From Anaerolineae bacterium (GTDB lineage Bacteria; Chloroflexota; Anaerolineae; Aggregatilineales; Phototrophicaceae), in the NCBI GenBank assembly GCA_023382675.1, contig JAHDWN010000003.1, forward strand, positions 1,662 to 64,136: DNA of 62,475 nucleotides, written 5' to 3'. The notes under the pieces are model-generated. The model was not told where the DNA came from, made no database searches, and saw nothing but the letters and a program-made list of their open reading frames with translations. Below, piece by piece: positions 26,878 through 36,004 of the stretch (its first letter is position 1; each line of letters starts with the position of its first letter). The position numbers were made by a program, and so were the translations under genes.

Positions 26878-27873
26878 CTAATCGGTCAGGATCGCCTCGA
26901 TGGCCTGGAATTCCTCGTCGCTGAAGTCCAGATTATCGAGCGCCCTGACGATGTCCTCGATCTGCTCCGGGCGGCTCGCGCCGATCAGCGCCGAGGTCAT
27001 GCCCTTGTGGCGCAGCACCCAGGCGACCGCCATCTGCGCCACGTTCTGGCCGCGCGCCCTGGCGATCTCGTTGAGCTTGCGCACCCTGGCGATGCGATCC
27101 TGGCTGACCTGATCGCCCCAATGGAAGCGCCCGGACAGCTTTTGCGCCCGCGAGTCATCCGGCGTGTCGCTGATGTACTTGTTGGTCAGGATGCCCTGCG
27201 CCAGCGGCGAAAAGGCGATACAGCCGATGCCTTCTTTTTCGAGCACGTCGAGCAGGCCGTCTTCGATCCAGCGGTCGAACATGTTGTAGCGCGGCTGGTG
27301 GATCAGGCAGGGCGTGCCGAGTTCACGCAGGATGCGGGAGGCTTCGCGCGTCTGCTCCGGGCTGTAGGTCGAGATGCCGGCGTAAAGCGCGCGGCCACTG
27401 CGCACGATATAGTCGAGCGCGCCCATCGTCTCTTCGAGCGGCGTGTCGGGGTCGGGGCGGTGGCTGTAGAAGATGTCGAAGTAGTCGAGGCCGGTGCGCT
27501 TGAGGCTCTGATCGCAGCTTGCGATCAGGTACTTGCGCGAACCCCACTCGCCATACGGGCCGGGCCACATGTAGTAACCGGCCTTGTTCGAGACGACCAG
27601 TTCGTCGCGGAAAGGGCGGAGATCTTCGCGCAGGATGCGGCCAAAGGTCTCTTCTGCCGAGCCGGGCGGCGGGCCGTAGTTGTTGGCGATGTCGATGTGC
27701 GTGATGCCCAGGTCGAACGCCTTGTGGATCATGGCGCGGGCATTCTCCAGCGGATCGACGCCGCCGAAGTTGTACCAGATGCCGAGCGAAACCGCTGGCA
27801 GCAGCAGGCCGCTGCGCCCGGTGCGGTTATAGCGCATGGAATCGTAACGGGTGTCTGCGGGCGTGTAGACCAA
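26878..27873 (-). CDS. Aldo/keto reductase, YghZ/KCNAB-like
   Basis: A 331-residue (beta/alpha)8 NADPH-dependent carbonyl reductase. Catalytic residues fit the family: Asp in THIDIANNYG (with Tyr), Lys in VVSNKAGYYMW and His in DIFYSHRPDPDT. The methylglyoxal-reductase YghZ group shares the GPYGEWGSRKYL insert. I start at the TTG at 27873: AGGAGG lies a few bases upstream and the N-terminus MVYTPADTRYDSMRYNRTG then matches YghZ. Longer readings would begin in a poorly conserved stretch. It probably detoxifies aldehydes such as methylglyoxal. The YkgJ-like gene follows. Confidence 0.9.
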   Translation of the reverse strand: MVYTPADTRYDSMRYNRTGRSGLLLPAVSLGIWYNFGGVDPLENARAMIHKAFDLGITHIDIANNYGPPPGSAEETFGRILREDLRPFRDELVVSNKAGYYMWPGPYGEWGSRKYLIASCDQSLKRTGLDYFDIFYSHRPDPDTPLEETMGALDYIVRSGRALYAGISTYSPEQTREASRILRELGTPCLIHQPRYNMFDRWIEDGLLDVLEKEGIGCIAFSPLAQGILTNKYISDTPDDSRAQKLSGRFHWGDQVSQDRIARVRKLNEIARARGQNVAQMAVAWVLRHKGMTSALIGASRPEQIEDIVRALDNLDFSDEEFQAIEAILTD

Positions 27874-27974
27874 AATAACCTCCTCTGGGGATGTATGGTT
27901 TCGAGTATACCGCCCGCTGGATTTCGCGCCAGAAACGAGAGGCACGAGCGGTGCGGATCGCGAAAGTGCGTTAC

Positions 27975-27980
27975 TATAAT
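27975..27980 (+). promoter_or_regulatory. Candidate -10 box TATAAT for the MalT-like gene
   Basis: A perfect TATAAT lies 10 bp upstream of the first ATG candidate at 27991, with a weak -35 match. A transcript starting about 7 bases after it would give a very short leader, so translation may be nearly leaderless. Confidence 0.4.
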
Positions 27981-27990
27981 GGTCTTCGTA

Positions 27991-30759
27991 ATGCACACCG
28001 ACATGACGACAAGGGAGCTAGCGCAAGGCAAACAGCAGGTGAAAGCACAGGCGGGACTGGACGCTGCCCACATCCTCACCACCAAACTCTATATCCCCCC
28101 GGCACGGGCGAACGCCATCACGCGCCCGCGCCTGATCGAAAAGCTCCTGACCGGGATGCAACGTCCGGACAGCTTCACCCTGGTATCCGGCCCGGCAGGT
28201 TTCGGCAAGACCACACTTCTGAGTGCATTTGTCGCCCAGCGTTCCGGGGCGGTGGCCTGGGTATCGCTGGACGAGGGCGATAACGACCCAGCGCGCTTCT
28301 GGGCACACCTGATCGCGGCCTGCCGGTCGGTCCTGGGCGATGTGGGCGCGGCGGCGCTGGAACTGCTCGGCACGGCGCAGCGGCTGCCCGATGACGCCAT
28401 CCCGACGCTGCTGATCAACGATCTGACCGCGCAGGCTCGGTCCATCGTGCTGGTGCTGGATGACTACCACGCGATCCAGAACCCGGCGCTTCATGCCAGC
28501 CTGCTCTTTCTGCTCGAACATCAGCCGCACAGCCTCCACGTCGTCATTTCCACCCGCACCGATCCACCCTGGCCGCTGGCACGCTATCGTGCCCGCAATC
28601 AGTTGATCGAAATCCGCGCCCAGGATTTGCGCTTCACCGTGGACGAAACAGCGGCCTTTCTGAATCAGACGATGGGGCTGGCGTTGTCCGCTGAGGCGGT
28701 CGCCGCGCTGGAGGAACGCACCGAAGGCTGGATCGCCGGGCTGCAACTGGCGGCGCTCTCGCTGCAAGGGCGCGCGGACACCGCCGCCTTCATCCAGGCG
28801 TTCACCGGCAGTCATATCTACGTCGCCGAATACCTGGTCGAAGAGATCCTTCAGCGCCAGCCGGGCGAGGCGCAAGAATTTCTGCTGCAAACGGCGATCC
28901 TGGAACGCATGAACGCGGCCTTGTGTGAGGCCGTCACCGGCTGCCGGGACGGCCAGGCCATGCTGACCGCGCTCCACCGGACGAACACGTTCATCATCCC
29001 GCTCGACAGCGAGGGGCAGTGGTTTCGCTACCACCACCTGTTTGCGGATCTGCTGCACGCCCGCCTGCGCCAGAGCCTGGCGGCGGATGCGCTGGCGGCG
29101 CTGCATAGGCGCGCCTCGAACTGGTACGAGCAGCATGGCTTTGAAGCAGAGGCCGTGCGCCATGCCCTCGCCGCCAGCGATTTCGAGCGCGCTGCCGTCC
29201 TGGTCGAACGCGCGGGCGAGGCGAAGCTCTTTACCGGCCAGAGCAATCTGCTCCAGCAGTGGCTGGACGCGCTGCCGAAAGAGTCGTTTGCCACGCACCC
29301 CCGCCTGGAGATCTACCGGCTGATGCTGGCGCTGAGCCAGGGGACGCTCGACATGTCTGAGCAGACCCTGCTCGGCGTCGAAAAGCTGATCAATGCGCTG
29401 CCCGCCTCGCCGGAAAATGATCGCCTGCGCCTGGGGGCGATGGCGTACCTGTGCCTGTTCCTGGCGCATCAGAACACCACGCGGACGATCCAGATCGCGC
29501 AGGCGGCCCTCGCTGAACTGCCAGAGGACGAGACGCGGCTGCGTATCAACCTCTATTCCTCGCTCTACCGTGCGTACGGCATGGACGGCGATTACGAGCA
29601 GGCTGCCGCCGCCTACCGGGAATGCTTCCGCCTGTCGCAGGCAGACGGCCACTACGGTCAGATCTCGAATACGTCCATGGTGCGGGCATTCGACCTGTGC
29701 CAGTATGGGCGCATGGACGAGGCCGCCCGCTACTGCCGCGCCATCATCGAGCAGGGCGACCCCGGCGAGCAGCGCGTGTTTTACGCCGCCGGGCCGAGCT
29801 ACATCGGACTGGCGGGCGTCTACCTGGAATGGCACGACCTGGAAACAGCGGAAGCCTATCTGACGCGCGGGCTGGAACTCTGTCGTCAAGCTGGATCGGA
29901 TGGCCTCTACGCGGGTTACACCGCCAAGGCGCGGCTGCATCAGGCGCAGGGGGATCTCGATGCTGCCCTGGAAGTTCTGCGTTTGATGGAGCAGGGATTT
30001 CAGCGCTGGGACTTCTTCCTGATGACACGGCAGGTCTCCGTGCGCCTGGCAGCCGGTGATGTCTCCGGGGTGTCTCAGTGGATTGAGCCGCTGCTGGGGC
30101 TTCTCGGCGCTAGTTCGTATGCGCAGCGCCTGCCTCTGATCGCGGTCGAGGCGTTCAAGCTGTGCCTCGCGCGCATCTATCTCGCCCAGGGTGAGCTGGA
30201 GCAGGCCGGCCAGATGCTCGGCGAGATCCAGGCGACGGTCGAGCCGGGCGGACGTGATGGCCGCTTGCTCGAAGTTGATCTCCTGCGCGCGCTGCTGGAG
30301 CAAAAACGGCAGGGCGGGCAGGTCACTTACGAGGCGATCCGGCATCTGAAGCAAGCGCTGGAAATCGGCGAAGCTGCGGGTTTCGTCCTGCTCATTCTGG
30401 AAGAGGGCACGGCGCTGATCCCGCTGCTGGCGGCGGTCATCGATCACCAGGCGACACCCGACCACCTGCGCGCCTATGCCCAGGATCTGCTGGCCGCCTT
30501 TGCCGGGACAGGTGCAGCCGAGGCTGTCCATTCCATTGGCAAAGCCGCCGGTTTGATCGAGCCGCTGACCGCGCGCGAACTTGAAGTCTTGCAGTGCATC
30601 GCCACCGGCGACTCGAATCAGGCGATTGCCGATCAGCTTGTGATCACGGTGCGCACGGTCAAGAAGCACATCACCAACATTCTCGGCAAGCTAGACGCCA
30701 GCAACCGCACGCAGGCGGTGGCTCGTGCGCGTGAACTCGGCCTGATTGATTCGGGCTGA
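27991..30759 (+). CDS. MalT-like LuxR-family ATP-dependent transcriptional regulator
   Basis: About 922 residues, the size of the LAL/MalT group. The N-terminal ATPase module has Walker A SGPAGFGKTTLL and Walker B SIVLVLDDYH; the winged-helix part follows, and the middle (about 430-840) is a helical TPR-like sensor region. The last 60 residues are a LuxR HTH (LTARELEVLQCIATGDSNQAIADQL). It should activate transcription after binding a small ligand and ATP. Start choice is uncertain: ATGs at 27979, 27991 and 28003 are all near the TATAAT, and I give 27991. The open frame continues far upstream only as antisense to the aldo/keto reductase gene, which is not coding. Confidence 0.88.
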   Translation: MHTDMTTRELAQGKQQVKAQAGLDAAHILTTKLYIPPARANAITRPRLIEKLLTGMQRPDSFTLVSGPAGFGKTTLLSAFVAQRSGAVAWVSLDEGDNDPARFWAHLIAACRSVLGDVGAAALELLGTAQRLPDDAIPTLLINDLTAQARSIVLVLDDYHAIQNPALHASLLFLLEHQPHSLHVVISTRTDPPWPLARYRARNQLIEIRAQDLRFTVDETAAFLNQTMGLALSAEAVAALEERTEGWIAGLQLAALSLQGRADTAAFIQAFTGSHIYVAEYLVEEILQRQPGEAQEFLLQTAILERMNAALCEAVTGCRDGQAMLTALHRTNTFIIPLDSEGQWFRYHHLFADLLHARLRQSLAADALAALHRRASNWYEQHGFEAEAVRHALAASDFERAAVLVERAGEAKLFTGQSNLLQQWLDALPKESFATHPRLEIYRLMLALSQGTLDMSEQTLLGVEKLINALPASPENDRLRLGAMAYLCLFLAHQNTTRTIQIAQAALAELPEDETRLRINLYSSLYRAYGMDGDYEQAAAAYRECFRLSQADGHYGQISNTSMVRAFDLCQYGRMDEAARYCRAIIEQGDPGEQRVFYAAGPSYIGLAGVYLEWHDLETAEAYLTRGLELCRQAGSDGLYAGYTAKARLHQAQGDLDAALEVLRLMEQGFQRWDFFLMTRQVSVRLAAGDVSGVSQWIEPLLGLLGASSYAQRLPLIAVEAFKLCLARIYLAQGELEQAGQMLGEIQATVEPGGRDGRLLEVDLLRALLEQKRQGGQVTYEAIRHLKQALEIGEAAGFVLLILEEGTALIPLLAAVIDHQATPDHLRAYAQDLLAAFAGTGAAEAVHSIGKAAGLIEPLTARELEVLQCIATGDSNQAIADQLVITVRTVKKHITNILGKLDASNRTQAVARARELGLIDSG

Positions 30760-30920
30760 AACCCTGGTCGCAATCAGGGATAGGTCGCGTTCCTTTGCCC
30801 ACGGGCGCAAGATTCGTTACCATGCGGGCAGATACGGTCAGCGCGAACGTGCTGAGTCCCCTGTAGAGATGTTATCTCTGCCCGCCAGATTGAATAATCG
30901 ACAAAATAGAAGGATTTCGG

Positions 30921-31646
30921 ATGACGACCATCGATATTCAGGTTGCCGGCAGTCCACTTTCCACGTATATCGCCACGCCGGAAGGCGCTGGCCCCTGGCC
31001 GGGCGTGTGCGTCATCCATGACGCCCTGGGCATGAGCCAGGATTTGCGCAATCAGGCTGATTGGCTGGCGAGCGAGGGGTTTCTCGCCGCCGCCCCGGAT
31101 TTGTTCAACGGCGGGACGTTCTTCGGCTGCCTGCGCTCGGTCATGCGTGACTTCAGCCGCCGGTCGGGACCGTTCTTCGATAAGGTCGAGGCCACCCGGC
31201 AGTGGTTGCTCCAGCACGAGCAGTGTACCGGCAAGGTTGGCGTGATCGGCTTTTGCTTTGGCGGCGGCTTCGCGCTGCTGCTCGCGCCACGCGGCGAATT
31301 CACAGCCGCCAGCGTCAACTACGGTATGCTGCCCAAGGATGCCGACGAATTTCTCAAACAGGCGTGTCCTATCGTTGCCAGCTACGGTGAAAAAGATAGC
31401 TCACTCAAGGGTGCGGCAGCCCGGCTCGAAGGCATTCTGACCGCGGCAGGTGTCGATCACGATGTCAAGGAGTACGCAGACACCGATCACGCCTTCATGA
31501 ACGATCACTCCGAAGACAGGATTCCGTTTGTGGTCAGGGTGGTCTCGCTGTTGATGGGGGGTGGAGGTGGCTACCATCCCGAATCGGCCAAAGATTCGCA
31601 AGAGCGCATCCTGGCGTTCTTCGCCCAACATCTGCAATCAGGCTAA
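30921..31646 (+). CDS. Dienelactone hydrolase family protein
   Basis: A 241-residue alpha/beta hydrolase of the dienelactone hydrolase type. The nucleophile is Cys in GVIGFCFGGGFAL, with the Asp in SYGEKDSS and the His in DTDHAFMND completing the triad. AAGGA lies upstream of the ATG. It probably hydrolyses lactones or esters, as in aromatic degradation, though many members have other substrates. It is transcribed away from the MalT-like regulator gene with a 161-bp gap. Confidence 0.9.
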   Translation: MTTIDIQVAGSPLSTYIATPEGAGPWPGVCVIHDALGMSQDLRNQADWLASEGFLAAAPDLFNGGTFFGCLRSVMRDFSRRSGPFFDKVEATRQWLLQHEQCTGKVGVIGFCFGGGFALLLAPRGEFTAASVNYGMLPKDADEFLKQACPIVASYGEKDSSLKGAAARLEGILTAAGVDHDVKEYADTDHAFMNDHSEDRIPFVVRVVSLLMGGGGGYHPESAKDSQERILAFFAQHLQSG

Positions 31647-31971
31647 GGCGCACAACGCATAATCGCCGCCGCACGAGGCTCCAAGCCTCGCGCTGGGTTC
31701 TTCGGCAAGCCCGATGGAATCGGGCTGTTTCTTCGCACGCTGCGTATCTTCACAGCCCAATCAGCCATCTTTCAGATGGCTTCCCAATCCCGCCAGTCAG
31801 ACCGCAACGCTTCGCGTGCGTTCCTAACGACGGTCTGGCGTCCGCTGGTGGTGTACTTTGGTACACCTATGGCTCCTGTTGCTGCACCGCAAAGATACGA
31901 CCTCGGTACACGGACAAGGCACGCCCCCTGTCGTAGGCTAAGGTCAATCAGGTAAGCACAAGGAGTTTGAG
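31647..31971. other. Structured intergenic region
   Basis: This 325-bp gap is mostly the hairpin cluster at 31674-31867. The last 40 bases lead into AAGGAG and the ATG of the small membrane protein. I see no tRNA-like fold and no convincing promoter. Confidence 0.5.
31674..31867. repeat. Cluster of five consecutive hairpins
   Basis: Stems: CGAGGCT/AAGCCTCG (31674-31690), AGCCCGAT/ATCGGGCT (31708-31726), AGCCATCT/AGATGGCT (31763-31781), CAGACCG/CGGTCTG (31798-31837, with a nested AACGC/GCGTT stem) and GGTGTAC/GTACACC (31850-31867). The loops are 2-4 bases except in the fourth. The minus strand across this segment is also open for about 45 codons, ending SDWRDWEAI and a stop. A structured RNA, a mobile-element end or a transposase remnant are all possible. 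Confidence 0.55.
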
Positions 31972-32376
31972 ATGAACATCACCCTATCGAAACCCATGAT
32001 CTTTGGCTTGGCCCTCGTCGTCACGCTGATCTCCGGTTTCATCCTGAGCAATCTGGGCAAGCCCTACAACACGGTCTTCTTCAACATCCACAAACTTGTC
32101 GCCGTCGGGATGACCATCTTTGTCGCCGTGACCGTTTTCAATTTGTTCAAGTCAAGTGGGATGGACGCGATCTACGTGCTCGTCTTCGCCATCACCGGGC
32201 TGCTCTTCGTGACGCTGATCGTCACCGGCGGCCTGCTGAGTGTCGTTGCCGGGACAGATGTCACCCTCAATGCCGCGACGCTGCAAATCGTCCAGCGCGT
32301 GCATCAGATCGCGCCGGTGCTGGCGCTGATCGCCTCCGCCGTCAGCCTCTACGTGCTCGTTAGCGCCAGAGCCTGA
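31972..32376 (+). CDS. Four-helix membrane protein of unknown function
   Basis: 134 residues with four hydrophobic helices at about 9-27, 36-57, 64-90 and 108-130. Conserved-looking residues include FFNIHKLVAVGMTI, with a His in helix 2, and VQRVHQIAPVLAL, with a His in helix 4. Paired helix histidines recall heme-binding or cytochrome b561-like bundles, but this is a guess. AAGGAG precedes the ATG. It lies 20 bp upstream of an MDR oxidoreductase gene, so the two are co-transcribed, and a redox link would fit. Confidence 0.7.
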   Translation: MNITLSKPMIFGLALVVTLISGFILSNLGKPYNTVFFNIHKLVAVGMTIFVAVTVFNLFKSSGMDAIYVLVFAITGLLFVTLIVTGGLLSVVAGTDVTLNAATLQIVQRVHQIAPVLALIASAVSLYVLVSARA

Positions 32377-32396
32377 AGTCTGAAAGGAACGGTGAC

Positions 32397-33419
32397 ATGA
32401 AGTACAGAAGCGTGATCGCCACCCGCCTTGGCCCGCCAGAAGTTCTCCAGGTCGTCGAACATGATCTGCGCGCACCAACGCCGGGAGAGGTTCGCGTCAG
32501 AGTGCTCGCCGCCAGTGTCAGCCGACCGGACGTGAGCAACCGCACAGGCGAAACCCTCTACACGGGCACGCCGCTCGCCAAGAACAAGCCGCCGTTCGTG
32601 CCGGGCTACGCCATCATCGGCGACGTGGAAGCGCTGGGCGAAGGCGTCGAGAACGTCGCGCTGGGCGACCGGGTCGGTGTGTTGACCATCGTCGGGGGCT
32701 ACACGGAAGTTCTGTACTGGAGCAGCGACTCGCTCATCCCCGTTCCGACCAGCGTTGATCCGGTGGACGCCGCGACCTTGATCCTGAACTACATCGTCGC
32801 CTACCAGGTGCTCCACCGGGTCGCCAAAGTCGAAGCCGGTGACATCGCCCTCATCCTGGGGGCCAGCGGCGGCATTGGTACTGCGCTGCTCCAGCTCGGT
32901 CAACTGGCTGGCCTGAAGCTGTACGGGCTGGCCTCCCGGCGCAAGCACGGCATTCTGACGCAGTACGGCGCGACGCCGATTGATTATCACACGCAGGATT
33001 TCGTCGAGGTGCTGCGCCAGGCCGAGCCGGGCGGGATCGACGTGGTGCTCGATGGCATGAGCCGGGTGAACAGCATCCGTGGCGGGCTGTCCGTGCTCCG
33101 GCGCGGCGGCTGCGTGGTCAGCTTCGGCGACCCCGGCGGATTTCCGGCGCTGTTCAGGATGCTTTGGCTGTTCGCGACGACCAATCTGCTGCCGAACGGC
33201 AAGTCGTACAAGCTTTACGGCACGTCGCCCTATTTCCTGGGCGACAAACGACCATTTCTAGAGGATTGGGCGACGCTCTTCAAGCTGCTGGCAGACGGCC
33301 AGATCGATCCCGTGATCAGCGAGACGCTGCCCATCATCGAAGCTGCCCAGGCGCACCGCCTGCTCGAAGGCGGCAGTGTGACCGGCAATGTCGTCCTCGT
33401 CGCGCCAGGGCTGGCGTAA
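32397..33419 (+). CDS. Medium-chain dehydrogenase/reductase (quinone oxidoreductase-like)
   Basis: A 340-residue zinc-free MDR protein. The substrate domain has VPGYAIIGDVEALGEGVENVALGDRV; the cofactor domain has ILGASGGIGTALLQLGQLAG. Later, GGIDVVLDGMS and RRGGCVVSFGDPGG are usual for the group. It should reduce a quinone or enone with NADPH. It forms an operon with the small membrane protein before it and probably with the 72-residue protein after it (80 bp downstream). Confidence 0.9.
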   Translation: MKYRSVIATRLGPPEVLQVVEHDLRAPTPGEVRVRVLAASVSRPDVSNRTGETLYTGTPLAKNKPPFVPGYAIIGDVEALGEGVENVALGDRVGVLTIVGGYTEVLYWSSDSLIPVPTSVDPVDAATLILNYIVAYQVLHRVAKVEAGDIALILGASGGIGTALLQLGQLAGLKLYGLASRRKHGILTQYGATPIDYHTQDFVEVLRQAEPGGIDVVLDGMSRVNSIRGGLSVLRRGGCVVSFGDPGGFPALFRMLWLFATTNLLPNGKSYKLYGTSPYFLGDKRPFLEDWATLFKLLADGQIDPVISETLPIIEAAQAHRLLEGGSVTGNVVLVAPGLA

Positions 33420-33498
33420 GCCTGTGCCAGAGGCGGCCAATGTCCGTGGTCGCCTCTCTTCTCTTATCGTTCGCTGCTGTGCTCACGGAGTCACTGTC

Positions 33499-33717
33499 AT
33501 GGATAAGCCACACACCTACGAGATCCGCATCGAGGGGCATTTGACGGAGCACTGGTCGGACTGGTTTGACGGCCTGACCATCCGCCATGACACCCCAGGG
33601 GCGACGACCTTGAGCGGCAGCTTCCTCGACCAGGCCGATCTGTTCGGCGTCCTCAGCAAGATCCACGCGCTCAATCTGGTGCTGATTTCGGTGCGGCGGG
33701 GAGGAAGTGATGAGTAA
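33499..33717 (+). CDS. Small protein of unknown function next to MDR gene
   Basis: 72 residues, start ATG at 33499 with GGAG eight bases upstream. It reads YEIRIEGHLTEHWSDWFDGL, then LSGSFLDQADLFGVLSKIHAL and LVLISVRR, a mixed alpha/beta pattern. Similar short proteins with WFDG and DQADLFGVL phrases often sit next to oxidoreductase genes in Chloroflexota, as far as I recall. Function is unknown. A strong bidirectional terminator follows at once. Confidence 0.75.
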   Translation: MDKPHTYEIRIEGHLTEHWSDWFDGLTIRHDTPGATTLSGSFLDQADLFGVLSKIHALNLVLISVRRGGSDE

Positions 33718-33735
33718 TGGGTGATGAGGGGAAGC

Positions 33736-33768
33736 AAAACGGAAGAGCAGCGCGCTCTCCCGTTTTTT
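33736..33768. terminator. Bidirectional intrinsic terminator
   Basis: AAAACGG-A-AGAGC and GCTCT-C-CCGTTTTTT form a stem with one mismatch and a 5-base loop, A-rich on one side and with a six-T run on the other. It can end both the MDR operon on the plus strand and the deaminase gene on the minus strand. Confidence 0.8.
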
Positions 33769-33803
33769 GATTCATGTGGCGGTTAGTCGGGAGCGGTTGT
33801 CTC

Positions 33804-35804
33804 TCAATCCCCCGCGACGGCGGTATCCTTGACCATCTCGATGTAGTGGCGGTGGATGATGTCGCCCGGCTGAATGCCCAGGATTTCCAGCATCTCCTGC
33901 ACGCGCTGCGCCTTGACGTCCGCATCCTTCATCGAATAGGTGCGGCTTTTCAACTCGATGAACAGCCCGTCCACCTGGGGTTTGAGCAGTTGATCCAGGT
34001 TGAGATAGTAGAGCACGCCCTGGAACAGAATGTGCCAGCGGCGGCGGTCTTTTTCGAGCTGGCGCTCGTGCAGCGGCTGGAAGTACTCGCGGTAGAAGCG
34101 CACCGGGCGCGTCGCGTCGGCGATGAAGCGCGAGCGGAACAGCAGCACCGCCTGGTCGAACTCACGCTCGGTCGTCGGCACGCTGTAGGTCAGACGGCTG
34201 CGCACGCTTTCGACCTCGCCGTGATCGTCAATCTTGTCGTCCTCACGGTAGCGGACGCGCTCGCGGCCTTCGTCATCGAACAGGAAGTAGCTGTCGTACT
34301 GCCGGTAGTGATTGAAGCGGATGATCTGCGTATCCGGGTGTTTGAGCAGCTTATCGATGATGACTTCGTCGGCGATGCGTGCCTTGACCTGCACCTCGTA
34401 GCTCTCGGCCTGCTCCAGTTCACTGACGGCCACCAGCTTGCTCAGGACGCTTTCTTCGCGGGCGCGCATGAAGGTATCCACCTGCAAGGCATAGGCACGC
34501 GCTTCCTCGAGCAGCGATGCTTCGTCCAGCGTCAGCAGTTCGCGGTCACGCATCAGCCAGCGCCCGTTGCAGAGGACGTGGCGCACGTCGCTGCTCTTGG
34601 CAGCGTAGACGATGCGCGAGTAGACCGCCTCCGGGTCGCGGTTGAACTGCGGCATGTTGTGCGCCACGTTGGCGTCGATCACGATCACGTCCGCCAGCTT
34701 GCCGACTTCCAGGCTGCCGGTCTTATCGCCCAGGAACAGCGCCTCCGCTCCCTGGCGCGTCGCCATCAGCAGCGCCTGGCGCGCGGGCAGCGTCGTCGGG
34801 TCATTGGCCTGGGTTTTGGCGAGGATGGCGGCCAGGTGAATCTCCTCGAACATGTCGAGGTCATTGTTGCTGGCCGGGCCGTCCGTGCCGATGCCGACGG
34901 TCACGTCGTGCTTGAGCATCTGCGCGACCGGCGCGATGCCGCTGGCGAGCTTGAGGTTGCTTGACGGGCAGTGCGCCACCGTCGCCTTGCGGTCGTGCAG
35001 GATGCGCATCTCGAACGGCTTGATGTGGACGCAGTGCGCACACAGCGTCTTGGCGCGGAAGAGTTGGACGCTGCTGCCATCCATGCGCTCGACCACGCGC
35101 AGGCCAAACTCCTCGATGCTGTCATCGACCTCATTGGCAGTTTCGGCAATGTGGATCAGCAGCGGCACGTCGTATTCAACCGCCAGATCGGCGCACAGGC
35201 GCATCGTATCGTCGGTGTTGGTGTAGGGTGCATGCGGCGCGACCGCCGGGGTGATCAGCGGGTGGCCTTTCCAGCGCTCGATAAAGCGCCGGGTATAGTC
35301 CAGGCTGTCCTCGTAGGTATCGGCATCTGGCGCGGGGAACTTGAGGATGCTCTGGCCGAGGACGCCGCGCAGCCCGGCATCTGCCGTTGCCTGGGCGATC
35401 TCGCTCTCGAAGTAGTACATATCAGCGAAGCTGGTCACGCCGCTGCGGATCATCTCCGCGCAGGCGATCTGGGTGCCCAGGCGGCAGAATTCCGGCGTGA
35501 CGAACTCGCGCTCGACCGGCATGACGTAGCCGATCAGCCACACATCGAGCCGCAGGTCATCCGCCAGCCCACGCAGCAGGGTCATCGGCACGTGGGTATG
35601 GGCATTGACCAGGCCGGGCAGGATGTATTTGCCGCCGCAGTCAACGACGTTCTTGGAGCTGTACGCGGCCAGCACGTCATCTTTTGTGCCGACCGCGACG
35701 ATCTTATCCGCGTGAATGGCGATGGCACCGTCTTGAAACAACTCGAACTGCTTGTCCATGGTGACGACGACGCCACCGCTGAGAATGGTATCGACAGCTT
35801 GCAT
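33804..35804 (-). CDS. Amidohydrolase (MTA/SAH deaminase-like) fused to a CYTH-like domain
   Basis: 666 residues with two parts. Residues 1-440 are an amidohydrolase of the MtaD/SsnA type: the metal site HTH in LVNAHTHVPM, the His in LIHIAETAN, CPSSNLKLASGIAP, and the Asp in VGIGTDGPASNNDLDMFEE. From about residue 455 to the end there is a second domain: YEVQVKARI, HYRQYDSYFLFDDEG, RVRYRED and FIELKSRTYS resemble a CYTH/triphosphate tunnel fold. AAAGGAGG precedes the ATG, so the start is clear. The first part may deaminate methylthioadenosine, S-adenosylhomocysteine or a related base. The fusion is unusual. Confidence 0.82.
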   Translation of the reverse strand: MQAVDTILSGGVVVTMDKQFELFQDGAIAIHADKIVAVGTKDDVLAAYSSKNVVDCGGKYILPGLVNAHTHVPMTLLRGLADDLRLDVWLIGYVMPVEREFVTPEFCRLGTQIACAEMIRSGVTSFADMYYFESEIAQATADAGLRGVLGQSILKFPAPDADTYEDSLDYTRRFIERWKGHPLITPAVAPHAPYTNTDDTMRLCADLAVEYDVPLLIHIAETANEVDDSIEEFGLRVVERMDGSSVQLFRAKTLCAHCVHIKPFEMRILHDRKATVAHCPSSNLKLASGIAPVAQMLKHDVTVGIGTDGPASNNDLDMFEEIHLAAILAKTQANDPTTLPARQALLMATRQGAEALFLGDKTGSLEVGKLADVIVIDANVAHNMPQFNRDPEAVYSRIVYAAKSSDVRHVLCNGRWLMRDRELLTLDEASLLEEARAYALQVDTFMRAREESVLSKLVAVSELEQAESYEVQVKARIADEVIIDKLLKHPDTQIIRFNHYRQYDSYFLFDDEGRERVRYREDDKIDDHGEVESVRSRLTYSVPTTEREFDQAVLLFRSRFIADATRPVRFYREYFQPLHERQLEKDRRRWHILFQGVLYYLNLDQLLKPQVDGLFIELKSRTYSMKDADVKAQRVQEMLEILGIQPGDIIHRHYIEMVKDTAVAGD

Positions 35805-36004
35805 AAGTGCCTCCTTTGCGTGGTTCTAACTTCCGGATTCGCACCAGGAGAATCGCGGCAAAATACCCGGACGAGGCGTGTACTTTTCGCACTGGCTTCG
35901 GGGTAAATTGGCGGGATTATAGCGGGGAAACGGGGTTTGTCGAGGGCAATACTGTTAATGAACTGTCGAGTTTCACTATTGGAAGATGCTTGATGAGCGC
36001 GCGT

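Noticed and set aside
26782-27990. Possible 400-residue N-terminal extension of the MalT-like regulator
   Set aside because: This part runs antisense through the aldo/keto reductase and YkgJ genes, both with complete motifs. The regulator family starts near the TTKLYIPPA region.
28018-30669. 883-codon minus-strand frame opposite the MalT-like regulator
   Set aside because: The plus strand has intact Walker and LuxR motifs; the minus reading has none.
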